Part shown: in pieces, positions 24,839-33,105 of the stretch
Position numbering within the stretch: the stretch's first letter is position 1
Layout: each line of letters opens with the position of its first letter
Assembly (NCBI GenBank): GCA_900315205.1
Contig: OMYF01000019.1
Location: 1 to 37,054, forward strand
Length of the DNA: 37,054 nt
Direction of reading: 5' to 3'
From: an uncultured Acidaminococcus sp.
GTDB lineage: Bacteria; Bacillota; Negativicutes; Acidaminococcales; Acidaminococcaceae
Program-made: the position numbers and the translations under genes
The notes under the pieces: generated by a model
Database searches by the model: none
What the model was told of the DNA's origin: nothing
Seen by the model: only the letters and a program-made list of their open reading frames with translations

Positions 24839-25844
24839 GAAAATCAACTCCTACCTTTTCTCCCTGCCGGAAAACCACACGGATGCGGCCGCCCGCCTCC
24901 CAGGCCTCCACGTTGCAGCGATGCTGGCCGCGCAGGACGGAAGCAAGCCTGTCCGGACAGGTAATAATCATATTATAATTCCCCGGCGGCTGTGCTTCAA
25001 TAAGGGATTCGATACGGGTCCTGTATTCATGGGACAGGACGAGTTCACCAAAAGCGGGATGGAACGGTCCGGCAAGGATGTGGCCGGGAGCGCAGAGGTC
25101 ACGGTCCGGCTGCAGTCCCATGCGGATGACGCGGATCCCTGCTGCCGTGAAAGCCTGATGGAAATAAGCTGTCCGGGACACTGCCTGCTCAAGGCTGAGC
25201 GGAGCATACGCGCCCGCTTCCCAGAGCTGCGCAAGCTTCGTGCCCGAAAGGACGAGGAGCGGATAGATGCGGCACAGGTCGGGCGCAAGGGAAAGCACAC
25301 GGTCCCTCGTAAGCCTGAGGCTGTCCTCCGTCTCACCGGGAAGCCCGACCATCAGCTGAAAACCGATACGGAACCCGTACCGGCGCAGCAGAGAGGCAGC
25401 CCGCTCCACATCCGCTGCCGTATGCCCCCGTTCCGCAAGGGCAAGGACGCGGTCATCCAGGGACTGGACCCCCAGTTCGACCGTTTCCACGCCAAATTCC
25501 TGCAGCTGCTCCAGGATTTCCGACGTAATGGCATCGGGCCGTGTGGACAGACGTATCCTGCCAAAAAGGCCTTTCCGGCGCCGGCCTTCCGCCAGGCTGA
25601 GAAGGGCCCGCTGCCGGTCCAGGGGCAGTGCCGTAAAGGAGCCTCCATAAAAAGCCAGTTCATTTGCCGCACCGGGCAGGACCCAGGCCTCGGCCCGGGC
25701 GATCTGTTCCTCCGCTGCCCTGAGGCTGTTTTCGCTTTCCCCGTTGATGACCCGCTGGTTGCAGAATATACAGCGGTGCGGGCAGCCGGCAAAGGAAATA
25801 AAGACAGGGATGACCGCCTTCCGGCATCCGTCCTGTTTCGGCAC
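24828..25844 (-). CDS. Radical SAM protein with Elp3-like N-terminal region
   Basis: A 338-residue radical SAM enzyme. The cluster motif CPHRCIFC (C21, C25, C28) is followed by ELAFYGGSFTALP, LSTRPDAITSEIL, VELGVQSLDDRVL, RGHTAADVERA and the LMVGLPGETEDSL motif. This is the layout of the Elp3/oxygen-independent-coproporphyrinogen-like group found next to rnc in many Firmicutes. Substrate is unknown. A longer frame begins at 25934, but that extension contains a 12-bp terminator-like hairpin. AGGAGG (25852-25857) lies 7 nt before the GTG at 25844, giving the start MPKQDGCRKAVIPVFISF. Overlap of 11 bp with the AlaX-like gene suggests joint regulation. Confidence 0.85.
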   Translation of the reverse strand: MPKQDGCRKAVIPVFISFAGCPHRCIFCNQRVINGESENSLRAAEEQIARAEAWVLPGAANELAFYGGSFTALPLDRQRALLSLAEGRRRKGLFGRIRLSTRPDAITSEILEQLQEFGVETVELGVQSLDDRVLALAERGHTAADVERAASLLRRYGFRIGFQLMVGLPGETEDSLRLTRDRVLSLAPDLCRIYPLLVLSGTKLAQLWEAGAYAPLSLEQAVSRTAYFHQAFTAAGIRVIRMGLQPDRDLCAPGHILAGPFHPAFGELVLSHEYRTRIESLIEAQPPGNYNMIITCPDRLASVLRGQHRCNVEAWEAGGRIRVVFRQGEKVGVDFHDR

Positions 25845-25857
25845 AGCAATCCCTCCT

Positions 25858-25898
25858 GTAAAGAAACAGGGAACCGCCGGCAGTTGCAGCAGTTCCCT
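25858..25898 (-). terminator. Terminator-like hairpin after rnc
   Basis: A fully paired 12-bp stem, AGGGAACTGCTG / CGGCGGTTCCCT with G-U pairs and a 7-nt loop, is followed by GTTTCTTTAC. It starts about 58 nt after the rnc stop. The SD of the radical SAM gene (25852-25857) follows directly, so the hairpin could set the read-through level into that gene. Confidence 0.65.
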
Positions 25899-25956
25899 CA
25901 CATACCATTTGAAAACAGCCCCATCCGGGCTCATTACAAAAGATCCCGGCGGAAAT

Positions 25957-26667
25957 TCAGCGCCCGCTGAACTTTTTCAGGGCTACCCTGGCGGCAGACT
26001 GCTCCGCCGCTTTTTTCGTGCGCCCGCTGCCGGTACCGAATTCCACATTGTTCACGAACACTTTCATGACAAATGTCCGGTCATGGGAAGGGCCCTGTGC
26101 CTCCGCCAGTCTGTACTCGATATCCACGGGGCCGTCTTTCTGAGCAGCCTCCTGGAAACGGGTCTTGTAATCGCGGTCGATCCCGTCCGCCGTAAGGATT
26201 GGGATCTTTGCAAGCAGCAGCTCCGCCAGGAGCGCCGCCGCTTTGCCGTATCCCTGATCGAGATAATAGGCACCGATGACGGATTCAAAGGCATCCGCCA
26301 GGATCGACGGATTCTTTTCCCCGTCCAGGTGATGCTCTCCCTTGCCCAAAAGCAGGAGACTGCCGAGATGCATCTCCTGAGCCAGCTCCGCAAGCGTCTC
26401 TTCACAGACAAGGAAGGCACGGAATTTGGAGAGCTGTCCTTCATCCATTGCCGTATAGTGCTGATAGAGATAGGTGCTGACGACAAGGCTGAGCACGGAA
26501 TCCCCGAGGAATTCGAGACGCTGATTGAATTCCGGCCGCGTGCCCTTTGTGACTTCATAGGCATAGGAAGAATGCGTAAGGGCCGTATCCATCAGCGAAA
26601 GATCATCCATTACAATATGAAGCCCTGCGCAGAACTGCGTCAGGGCTTTTTCACGAAACTTATCCAT
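25957..26667 (-). CDS. rnc: Ribonuclease III
   Basis: Double-strand-specific endonuclease for rRNA precursors and structured mRNAs. The 236-residue protein has the catalytic signature FNQRLEFLGDSVLS (47-60, with E52 and D56), DEGQLSKFRAFLV (E76) and ILADAFESVIGAYYLDQG (D125, E128). A C-terminal dsRNA-binding domain (about 165-236) ends in TKKAAEQSAARVALKKF. In many homologues the signature reads NERLEFLGD; here the first Glu is Gln49, a variation that leaves the four metal ligands intact. It lies 11 bp after fabF, closing the fatty-acid operon, an arrangement common in Firmicutes. Confidence 0.96.
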   Translation of the reverse strand: MDKFREKALTQFCAGLHIVMDDLSLMDTALTHSSYAYEVTKGTRPEFNQRLEFLGDSVLSLVVSTYLYQHYTAMDEGQLSKFRAFLVCEETLAELAQEMHLGSLLLLGKGEHHLDGEKNPSILADAFESVIGAYYLDQGYGKAAALLAELLLAKIPILTADGIDRDYKTRFQEAAQKDGPVDIEYRLAEAQGPSHDRTFVMKVFVNNVEFGTGSGRTKKAAEQSAARVALKKFSGR

Positions 26668-26678
26668 GCAAACGCGCC

Positions 26679-27926
26679 TCAGCCTTTGTACTTGCGGAAG
26701 CAGATGCAGGCATTATGGCCGCCAAATCCAAAGTTGTTGGAAAGGACGACATCCACATCGGCCTTGCGGGCTACATTCGGCACATAGTCCAGATCGAGTC
26801 CTTCTTCCTCATCCACATCTTCGTAGTTGATGGTCGGAGGAATGATGCCGTTTTCGATGGTCAGGACGGAAGCCACCGCTTCCATGCCGCCGGCGGCACC
26901 AAGCAGATGGCCCGTCATGGACTTGTTAGAGCTGATGGGCACATCCTTGGCACGGTCGCCAAAGATTTTCTTGCAGGCCAGGGTCTCGTTCAGATCATTG
27001 CGATGAGTGGACGTACCATGGGCGTTGACATAGCTCACATCATCGGGCGTGATCCCGCCGTCGCGGATCGCTGCGAGCATGCATTCCGCCGGCATCTCAC
27101 CGCTGGGATCCGGAGCCGTGATGTGATAGGCATCCGAATTGAAGCCATAGCCGATCAGTTCTGCGTAGATATGGGCGCCTCTCTTTTTGGCGTGTTCCAG
27201 TTCTTCCAGGACGACGATACCGGCGCCTTCACCCAGGACGAATCCGTTTCTCTTCTTGTCGAACGGGCAGGAAGCTTTTTCCGGATGCTCATTTTCCCGG
27301 GACAGAGCCTTCATGTTCTCGAATCCCGCAATGGCCAGCTCCGTCACAGCCGCCTCGGCACCGCCGGCCAGCATGATGTCAGCGTCACCGTACTGGATGG
27401 TGCGCAGGGCATCGCCGATGCAGTTGGAACCTGTAGCGCAGGCTGTCACGATGGCAGTGTTCGGGCCCTTCACGCCCAGGGTGATGGCGATCTGGGCAGC
27501 GGGCATATTCGGGATTTCCATCGGGATAAAGAACGGGCTGATCCGGCCGGGTCCCTTGTCATTCAGTTTGCTGCAGGCTTCCATGAAAGTCTCCATGCCG
27601 CCGATACCGGATCCCACACAGACACCGATCCGTTTTGGGTCTTCCTCTTCCAGCTTCAGGCCCGAATCCTGGAAAGCCATACTGCCGCAGGCCACGGCGA
27701 ACTGGGTCACCCGGTCCATCCGTTTCCCTTCCTTGCGGTCTCCATATTTGGCAAAATCAAAACCTTTGACTTCGCCGGCGATTTTCACATCCGTCCGGGA
27801 CGGATCAAAACGTGTAATGCGGCCCACGCCGGACTTGCCGGCAATCAGGTTGTTCCAGAATTCTTCCTTGCCGATTCCGATCGGGGTGATGGCGCTTACA
27901 CCTGTTACAACGACTCTTCGCTTCAA
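26679..27926 (-). CDS. fabF: 3-oxoacyl-ACP synthase II
   Basis: Elongating condensing enzyme of fatty-acid synthesis that adds malonyl-ACP to acyl-ACP. The 415-residue protein starts MKRRVVVTGVSAITPIG. It has the nucleophile Cys163 in TACATGSNCIG and the two catalytic histidines H303 (NAHGTSTHRND) and H340 (SMTGHLLGAAGG), plus the C-terminal NNFGFGGHNA. The frame opens three codons earlier at a GTG inside the SD. A TTG at 27926 has GAGGTGG 5 nt upstream and gives the family N-terminus, so TTG is the chosen start. It follows the FabK-like gene by 12 bp; that gene's stop lies inside the fabF SD region. Confidence 0.96.
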   Translation of the reverse strand: MKRRVVVTGVSAITPIGIGKEEFWNNLIAGKSGVGRITRFDPSRTDVKIAGEVKGFDFAKYGDRKEGKRMDRVTQFAVACGSMAFQDSGLKLEEEDPKRIGVCVGSGIGGMETFMEACSKLNDKGPGRISPFFIPMEIPNMPAAQIAITLGVKGPNTAIVTACATGSNCIGDALRTIQYGDADIMLAGGAEAAVTELAIAGFENMKALSRENEHPEKASCPFDKKRNGFVLGEGAGIVVLEELEHAKKRGAHIYAELIGYGFNSDAYHITAPDPSGEMPAECMLAAIRDGGITPDDVSYVNAHGTSTHRNDLNETLACKKIFGDRAKDVPISSNKSMTGHLLGAAGGMEAVASVLTIENGIIPPTINYEDVDEEEGLDLDYVPNVARKADVDVVLSNNFGFGGHNACICFRKYKG

Positions 27927-27938
27927 AAGGACCACCTC

Positions 27939-28892
27939 TTATAAAGATTGACTTAATTCTGCCTTCAGTCTCTTGAAAATTTCATGCACAGGAAGGATTT
28001 CCTTGATCTTCCACATATTGGCACCGGTGAAGATCAGGCCTGTTTCCAGGTCCCCCTGCTGGGCCCGCGTCAGGGCCCGGATAATGCAAAAGCTCCGGGA
28101 ACAATGTTTCAGGCAGCGGTCGCAGACCACCGGTTTCGGTGCGCGTCCTTCCAAAACGGCCTTGGAGAAGGGGCTCAGGACCGCTCTTCCCTTGAAGCCA
28201 ACCGGACTATCTATCTGAACCACGTCATCCTTGGTCATTTTCAAATAAAATTCCTTCAGTGCCGGTGCACCGTTGGATTCTTCACTGGCGGCAAAGCGGC
28301 TGCCCATCTGGACGCCACTGGCCCCCATATGCAGGAGATCCGCCACATCCCGGCCGGTAATGGCACCGCCGGCAGCGATGACAGGGATCTTCACGACGGA
28401 CAGGATTTCCGGCAGGATATCTTTAATCGAACGCTGAGTCCCCAGGTGGCCGCCGGCCTCCGTACCTTCCACCACTACGGCAGAAGCACCCAGACGTTCT
28501 GCAATTTTCGCTAATTTAGCATAAGAAACAATCGGGACGATCGGCACCCCGTATTCCTTGCCGACAGAGAACATATCCCGGGAAAAACCCGCGCCGGCAA
28601 CAATCAGATCGATTTTTTCCTCAGCTGCGGTCGTAATGAGTCCTTTGAACTCACGGGCCGCCACCATGGCGTTGATACCAATCATTCCCTTGCCATTGGA
28701 CAGTTTCCTGGCAAGGCGGATTTCTTTGCGCAGTTGGTCAAACGGCAGACCAGAAGCCGCAATCAGGCCCACACCGCCTTCATTGGCTACCGAAGCCGCA
28801 AGCTTTGCCGTCGACAGGCGGATTGCCATACCACCTTGTACAATAGGTACCGTGGCAACTTTATCACCAATCTTAAGCTCTGGCAATTTCAA
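27939..28892 (-). CDS. fabK: FabK-like FMN enoyl-ACP reductase / nitronate monooxygenase family protein
   Basis: A 317-residue TIM-barrel flavoprotein of the FabK/NMO family. Seen: PIVQGGMAIRLS near the N-terminus, GINAMVA, VVVEGTEAGGHLG with the family His149, VIAAGGAITGRDVADLL and GVQMGSRFAASEES for phosphate and FMN binding. The position between acpP and fabF argues for the last step of the elongation cycle, NAD(P)H-dependent reduction of trans-2-enoyl-ACP. However, the C-terminal part carries a CDRCLKHCSRSFC cluster (C257, C260, C264, C269), absent from classical Streptococcus FabK but seen in nitronate-monooxygenase-like relatives. The symbol is therefore provisional. TTG start, with GGGAG about 6 nt upstream. 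Confidence 0.78.
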   Translation of the reverse strand: MKLPELKIGDKVATVPIVQGGMAIRLSTAKLAASVANEGGVGLIAASGLPFDQLRKEIRLARKLSNGKGMIGINAMVAAREFKGLITTAAEEKIDLIVAGAGFSRDMFSVGKEYGVPIVPIVSYAKLAKIAERLGASAVVVEGTEAGGHLGTQRSIKDILPEILSVVKIPVIAAGGAITGRDVADLLHMGASGVQMGSRFAASEESNGAPALKEFYLKMTKDDVVQIDSPVGFKGRAVLSPFSKAVLEGRAPKPVVCDRCLKHCSRSFCIIRALTRAQQGDLETGLIFTGANMWKIKEILPVHEIFKRLKAELSQSL

Positions 28893-28935
28893 GAAAACTC
28901 CCCCATTTCAGGATGAAAAAAGATCATGGATAAAG

Positions 28936-28965
28936 TTCGGAAAGTCCCCGCAGGGACCTTCCGAA
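28936..28965 (-). other. Hairpin 3 of 3 between acpP and fabK
   Basis: A 13-bp stem, TTCGGAAGGTCCC / GGGACTTTCCGAA with one G-U pair and a 4-nt loop, lies 44 nt before the fabK TTG. It is followed by CTTTATC and, 12 nt later, six T. It may act as a weak terminator or processing site limiting read-through from acpP into fabK. Confidence 0.6.
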
Positions 28966-29012
28966 TCCAGGAATGCGATGATCCATCCAGCAGCACTGGC
29001 CGCGTTTCCGCA

Positions 29013-29048
29013 CTGTCCCTGCCGGAGTTTCACCACCGGCAGGAACAG
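29013..29048 (-). other. Hairpin 2 of 3 between acpP and fabK
   Basis: A 13-bp stem, CTGTTCCTGCCGG / CCGGCAGGGACAG with one G-U pair and a 10-nt loop. No T-run follows. It is the middle of three consecutive stems in a 217-bp gap that has no open frame of its own. Confidence 0.6.
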
Positions 29049-29063
29049 CACATCCGCGCGCAT

Positions 29064-29097
29064 CCAGGGTCACTCCAATGGAGCATCGTACCCCTGG
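29064..29097 (-). other. Hairpin 1 of 3 between acpP and fabK
   Basis: CCAGGG (29092-29097 on the minus strand) pairs with CCCTGG (29064-29069), and an inner stem CTCCA / TGGAG forms within. It begins 12 nt after the acpP stop codon. It could protect the 3' end of the abundant acpP message. Confidence 0.55.
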
Positions 29098-29109
29098 CAC
29101 TGCTGCAGC

Positions 29110-29352
29110 TTATTTTTCAACCTTATCCAACAGTTCTACTGCATCTCTTACGGTACGGATCTTTTCAGCAACATCATCGGGGATTTCAGTGTTGAACTCC
29201 TCTTCAAATGCCATGATCAGCTCCACAATGTCCAGGGAATCAGCTCCCAAGTCATCGATAAAAGTAGAGTCCATCTTTACGTCATCAGGATCGACGCTCA
29301 GCTGATCAACAGTAATCGCCTTTACTTTTTCAAAAGTGCTCTGTTCGCTCAT
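29110..29352 (-). CDS. acpP: Acyl carrier protein
   Basis: Carries growing acyl chains on a phosphopantetheine arm. The 80-residue acidic protein begins [18 protein letters not shown] and has the attachment motif [10 protein letters not shown] with Ser39, then [19 protein letters not shown] for helices III and IV. The frame also allows a GTG three codons earlier, but GGAGG sits 8 nt before the ATG at 29352 and runs into that GTG, so ATG is chosen. It lies between fabG and three hairpins; ACP is needed in excess over the enzymes, which may explain the hairpins. Confidence 0.97.
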   Translation of the reverse strand: MSEQSTFEKVKAITVDQLSVDPDDVKMDSTFIDDLGADSLDIVELIMAFEEEFNTEIPDDVAEKIRTVRDAVELLDKVEK

Positions 29353-29390
29353 TCCATTCACCTCCCTTCAATCTCCATCCATTAATCATA

Positions 29391-30134
29391 CTACATTACC
29401 ATGCCACCGTCCACATTTAAAACCTGGCCGGTTATATAAGCAGCTTCTTCCGAAGCAAGAAAAGAAACTGCATTGGCAACATCTTCAGGCTGGCCCTGCC
29501 GTCCCAGAGGGATGGCCGTCAGCATCTGGTTCTGGACGGTTTCGTCCAGGACTTTCGTCATATCTGTCGCAATGAATCCGGGAGCCACAGCATTCACCGT
29601 GATGCCCCGGGAAGCGACTTCCTTGGCCGTCGCTTTCGTAAAGCCGATGACACCGGCTTTGGCGGCTGCGTAGTTGGCCTGGCCGGCATTGCCCATCTCG
29701 CCGACGACAGAAGCCATATTGACGATCCGGCCGCTCTTCTGCTTCATCATGGTCCGCAGGACGGCTTTCGTGCAGTTGAACACGCCCTTCAGGTTGGTCG
29801 TCAGCACGGCATCCCAGTCTTCTTCCTTCATGCGCATGAGCAGGCCGTCGCGGGTGATGCCCGCATTGTTGACCAGGATATCGAGCCGGCCCATTTCCTT
29901 GACGACAGCCTTGACCATATCCTGGCAGGCTGCCGCATCGGCCACGCTGCACTGGCAGAGCATGACCCTGCGTCCCAGGGCACGGATCTCTTCCGCCACT
30001 TTTTCAGCAGCGGCCGTATTGCCGGCGTAATTCACAGCAATATCGGCACCCTGTCCGGCGAGCTTCAGGGCGATGGCACGGCCGATGCCGCGGGAAGCGC
30101 CCGTAACAAGCGCTACTTTGCCAATCAAAGTCAT
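29391..30134 (-). CDS. fabG: 3-oxoacyl-ACP reductase
   Basis: NADPH-dependent ketoreductase of the elongation cycle and a short-chain dehydrogenase. The 247-residue protein has TGASRGIG (11-18) for the cofactor, NNAG (89-92), N114, and the triad S142, Y155 and K159 (YAAAK), with the C-terminal [11 protein letters not shown]. The frame opens at a TTG three codons earlier, overlapping the SD; ATG at 30134 with AAGGAGG 9 nt upstream is the start. It starts 1 bp after the fabD stop, within the FapR-controlled operon. Confidence 0.97.
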   Translation of the reverse strand: MTLIGKVALVTGASRGIGRAIALKLAGQGADIAVNYAGNTAAAEKVAEEIRALGRRVMLCQCSVADAAACQDMVKAVVKEMGRLDILVNNAGITRDGLLMRMKEEDWDAVLTTNLKGVFNCTKAVLRTMMKQKSGRIVNMASVVGEMGNAGQANYAAAKAGVIGFTKATAKEVASRGITVNAVAPGFIATDMTKVLDETVQNQMLTAIPLGRQGQPEDVANAVSFLASEEAAYITGQVLNVDGGMVM

Positions 30135-30135
30135 T

Positions 30136-31083
30136 TTATCCAACCTCCTTCAATTTAGCAAGAGATTTTTGCAAACTGTCGTTATCTTCCACATTGAGAG
30201 CCGTGGCCTTGCGGTCGACTTTGCGGATGAAACCGCACAGAGTCTTTCCGGGTCCGACCTCGACGAACGTGTCCACGCCGTCAGCAAGCATGTTGCGGAC
30301 CGTATCTTCCCAGAGCACTGGGCTGGCAGCCTGCTTGACGAGGCTCCTGCGGATCTCATCGCCGTTCGTTTCCGGTCTGGCCGTCACATTGGCATAGACG
30401 GGGACCCGCGCATCGCTGATGGTAATCTTGTCGAGGACCTCGGCCAGACGGTCGGCGGCGGGCTGCATCAGAGTGCTGTGGAATGGTGCGCTGACAGCGA
30501 GCATGATCGCGCGCTTGGCTCCGGCTTCCTTCATGGCATCAGCAGCCTTCTGGACAGCGCCGGCATGGCCGGCGATGACGACCTGGCCCGGGCAGTTGAA
30601 GTTGACTGCCTGTACGCATTCACCCGTCGCTTTGGCGACATCGGCACAGATGGCCCTGATCTTCTCGGTATCAAGGGCAATGATGGCCGCCATGGCGCCC
30701 TGACCGACCGGGACGGCTTCCTGCATGAAGCGGCCTCTCTGACGGACCGTGCGGACCGCGTCGGCAAAGTTCATGGCACCGGCTGCCACCAGTGCGGAAT
30801 ATTCGCCCAGGCTGTGGCCGGCAGCCACATCAAAATGCACGCCGTTTTCTTCCAGGACGCGGAGTGCTGCCACGCTGCAGGTCAGGATCGCGGGCTGGGT
30901 GTTGTAAGTCAGGCGGAGCTGATCTTCAGGACCCTTGAAAATGAGGTCCGTCATCGAAAAGCCCAGAGCCTCATCCGCTTCCTTGAAGACGTTCCTGACG
31001 GCCGCATAACCGTCATACAGTTCTTTCAGCATGCCTACTTTCTGTGCTCCCTGACCGGGGAACATAAAAGCGATTTTACTCAT
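30136..31083 (-). CDS. fabD: Malonyl-CoA:ACP transacylase
   Basis: Loads malonyl units onto ACP. The 315-residue protein has [13 protein letters not shown] at the N-terminus, the serine-hydrolase motif [11 protein letters not shown] with Ser91, and the catalytic His202 in SAPFHSTLM. The frame runs 11 codons further, but GAGGAGG is 6 nt before the ATG at 31083, which gives the family start [12 protein letters not shown]. It overlaps fabH by 8 bp. Malonyl-CoA, its substrate, is also the ligand of FapR, the first gene of the operon. Confidence 0.97.
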   Translation of the reverse strand: MSKIAFMFPGQGAQKVGMLKELYDGYAAVRNVFKEADEALGFSMTDLIFKGPEDQLRLTYNTQPAILTCSVAALRVLEENGVHFDVAAGHSLGEYSALVAAGAMNFADAVRTVRQRGRFMQEAVPVGQGAMAAIIALDTEKIRAICADVAKATGECVQAVNFNCPGQVVIAGHAGAVQKAADAMKEAGAKRAIMLAVSAPFHSTLMQPAADRLAEVLDKITISDARVPVYANVTARPETNGDEIRRSLVKQAASPVLWEDTVRNMLADGVDTFVEVGPGKTLCGFIRKVDRKATALNVEDNDSLQKSLAKLKEVG

Positions 31084-32089
31084 GTTTGGCCTCCTCATCT
31101 CTTTGCCATTTGACAACCAGGGAACCGTACGTCAGACCGGCACCGAAGCCGACCATGACGATGCGGTCGTTTTTATGGACACGGCCCTGATCCCGGGCCT
31201 CACAGAGGGCGATGGGGACCGAGGCTGCGGACGTGTTGGCATATTTGTCCAGGTTCACCATGATCTTTTCCATGGGCAGATTCAGACGTTTCGCAGCGGA
31301 CGCGATGATCCGCATATTGGCCTGGTGCGGCACGAGCAGATCGATATCTGCCTTGCCGAGGCCTGCCTTTTTGAGGACCTTGAGGGTACTCGTGCCGACG
31401 ACCTTGACAGCAAATTTAAAGACTTCCGACCCGTTCATGTGCAGGTAATGGTCTCCGGCATCCACAGTCTCATGGGAAGCCGGCAGCCGGGAACCGCCCG
31501 CCGGCAGGGTCAGGAAAGGACCGCCGGCGCCTTTGGCACCGAGATCCACGGCGAGGATGCCGTATCCCGGCTCCACCGGGCCGAGCACAGCGGCACCGGC
31601 TCCGTCGCCGAAAATGATGCACGTACTGCGGTCATGCCAGTTGAGGATCCGGGAAAGCGTCTCGGCACCGACGACGAGGACGTGGCGGTAGAGACCCGAA
31701 GCAATGGTCTGGCTGGCGATCCCGCAGCCGTAGATGAACCCGGAGCAGCCCGCGGCAAGGTCGAATGCAGCCGCGTGGGAGGCACCCAGTTTGTCCTGCA
31801 GGATGCAGGCGACGGACGGAAATTTCATGTCCGGCGATTCCGTGGCGACAACGATGAGATCGATGTCCTCCGCCGTGAGTCCTGCGTCTTCCAGGGCACG
31901 CTTCGCTGCAATCAGAGCCAGATCGGAAGTGGCCTGATCGGGGGCGGCGATATGCCGCTGCCGGATGCCCGTACGGGTGACGATCCACTCATCACTCGTA
32001 TCCATCATTTTTTCCAAATCAAAATTCGTAAGAACTTTTTCCGGGACATAATATCCCATACCAAGAAAACCAACAGCGGACGAGGTCAT
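31076..32089 (-). CDS. fabH: 3-oxoacyl-ACP synthase III
   Basis: Initiating condensing enzyme that joins an acyl-CoA primer to malonyl-ACP. The 337-residue protein has DEWIVTRTGIRQRHIA for CoA binding, Cys115 in LAAGCSGFIY, His255 in LLVPHQANMRI and Asn285 in YANTSAASVP, the complete Cys-His-Asn triad. Length is typical (about 320). Its ATG overlaps the plsX stop by four bases (ATGA). Primer choice, acetyl or branched, cannot be judged from sequence alone. Confidence 0.97.
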   Translation of the reverse strand: MTSSAVGFLGMGYYVPEKVLTNFDLEKMMDTSDEWIVTRTGIRQRHIAAPDQATSDLALIAAKRALEDAGLTAEDIDLIVVATESPDMKFPSVACILQDKLGASHAAAFDLAAGCSGFIYGCGIASQTIASGLYRHVLVVGAETLSRILNWHDRSTCIIFGDGAGAAVLGPVEPGYGILAVDLGAKGAGGPFLTLPAGGSRLPASHETVDAGDHYLHMNGSEVFKFAVKVVGTSTLKVLKKAGLGKADIDLLVPHQANMRIIASAAKRLNLPMEKIMVNLDKYANTSAASVPIALCEARDQGRVHKNDRIVMVGFGAGLTYGSLVVKWQRDEEAKHE

Positions 32090-33105
32090 TCGTCTGATTC
32101 ACCACTTTCTTCATACAAAATTACGTCTCGGATACGACCGACGACATCCTTCTCCGTAAGTTCCATGGCCACACGGACGGCATTCTTGATCGCCTTGGCC
32201 TTGGAACTGCCATGGCAGATGATGAACGGGGCACGGACGCCCAGCAGCAGAGCACCGCCGTATTCAGAGGCATCCATCTTCTGTTTCATCTTCTCCAGGG
32301 CGGGCTTCATGAGAAGGGCCCCCAGTTTCGCCAGCAGGCCGCTCGACAGGATGGTGGCCTTGAATATATCGACAATGGCAAGGCCAAGGCCTTCCATGGT
32401 CTTTAGTACGACATTTCCCGTAAAACCGTCACAGACGACGACATCCACGGTTCCCTTATTGATATCGCGTCCTTCCACGTTGCCGATGAAATTGATATGT
32501 TTGGCCTGTTTGAGCAGAGGATACGTGGCCAGGGTCTGTTCATTGCCCTTTGTCTCCTCTTCCCCGATATTCAGCAGGCCCACGCGCGGGTTGTCTATCC
32601 CAAGCTGGAGTTCCGCATAGATGGAGCCCATGATTGCGCTCTGGACGAGCTGTTCCGGTTTCGTATCCACCTTGGCACCGGAATCCAGGAGCACCGTCGC
32701 GCCGGTGATGCTCGGGATGACCGTTGCAATGGCAGGCCGTTCGATTCCCTTGATCCGCCCGAGGCCGAACAGGGCCGCAGCCACCGCCGCTCCCGTGCTG
32801 CCGGACGAAACGAGGGCATCGCACTCTTTGGCATGCAGCAGCTGTGTCGCTACTACAATGGAGGCATCTCTTTTCTTTCTGATGCTGATGCCGGGATGTT
32901 CCTTCATTTCGATGACCTGGCTGGCATGATGGATGGAAACCTTTGGATTGTTCTCCTGATGCTCCCGTACCAGGGCTTCCCGAATGATGTTCTGGTCCCC
33001 CACAAGGACGACCTCACAACCATATTCATCGACTGCTTCCAGGACTCCTTTAATGATTTCTGCGGGACCATAATCGGTCCCCATCACATCAACTGCGATT
33101 TTCAT
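32086..33105 (-). CDS. plsX: Phosphate acyltransferase PlsX
   Basis: Makes acyl-phosphate from acyl-ACP, the donor for PlsY in phosphatidate synthesis. The 339-residue protein starts MKIAVDVMGTDYGPAEIIKG and contains the DALVSSGSTGAAVAAALFG block, VTVIPS-like ATVIPSITGATVLLDSGA, and DVVVCDGFTGNVVLKTMEG near residue 230. Twelve residues upstream in frame are not conserved and overlap fapR; MKIAVDVMG is the family start. It overlaps fapR by 17 bp. PlsX and FapR are paired across Firmicutes and link fatty-acid to phospholipid synthesis. Confidence 0.96.
   Translation of the reverse strand: MKIAVDVMGTDYGPAEIIKGVLEAVDEYGCEVVLVGDQNIIREALVREHQENNPKVSIHHASQVIEMKEHPGISIRKKRDASIVVATQLLHAKECDALVSSGSTGAAVAAALFGLGRIKGIERPAIATVIPSITGATVLLDSGAKVDTKPEQLVQSAIMGSIYAELQLGIDNPRVGLLNIGEEETKGNEQTLATYPLLKQAKHINFIGNVEGRDINKGTVDVVVCDGFTGNVVLKTMEGLGLAIVDIFKATILSSGLLAKLGALLMKPALEKMKQKMDASEYGGALLLGVRAPFIICHGSSKAKAIKNAVRVAMELTEKDVVGRIRDVILYEESGESDE

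Noticed and set aside
25845..25934. N-terminal extension of the radical SAM protein
   Set aside because: It contains the 12-bp terminator-like hairpin, its ATG has no SD, and a GTG with AGGAGG follows.
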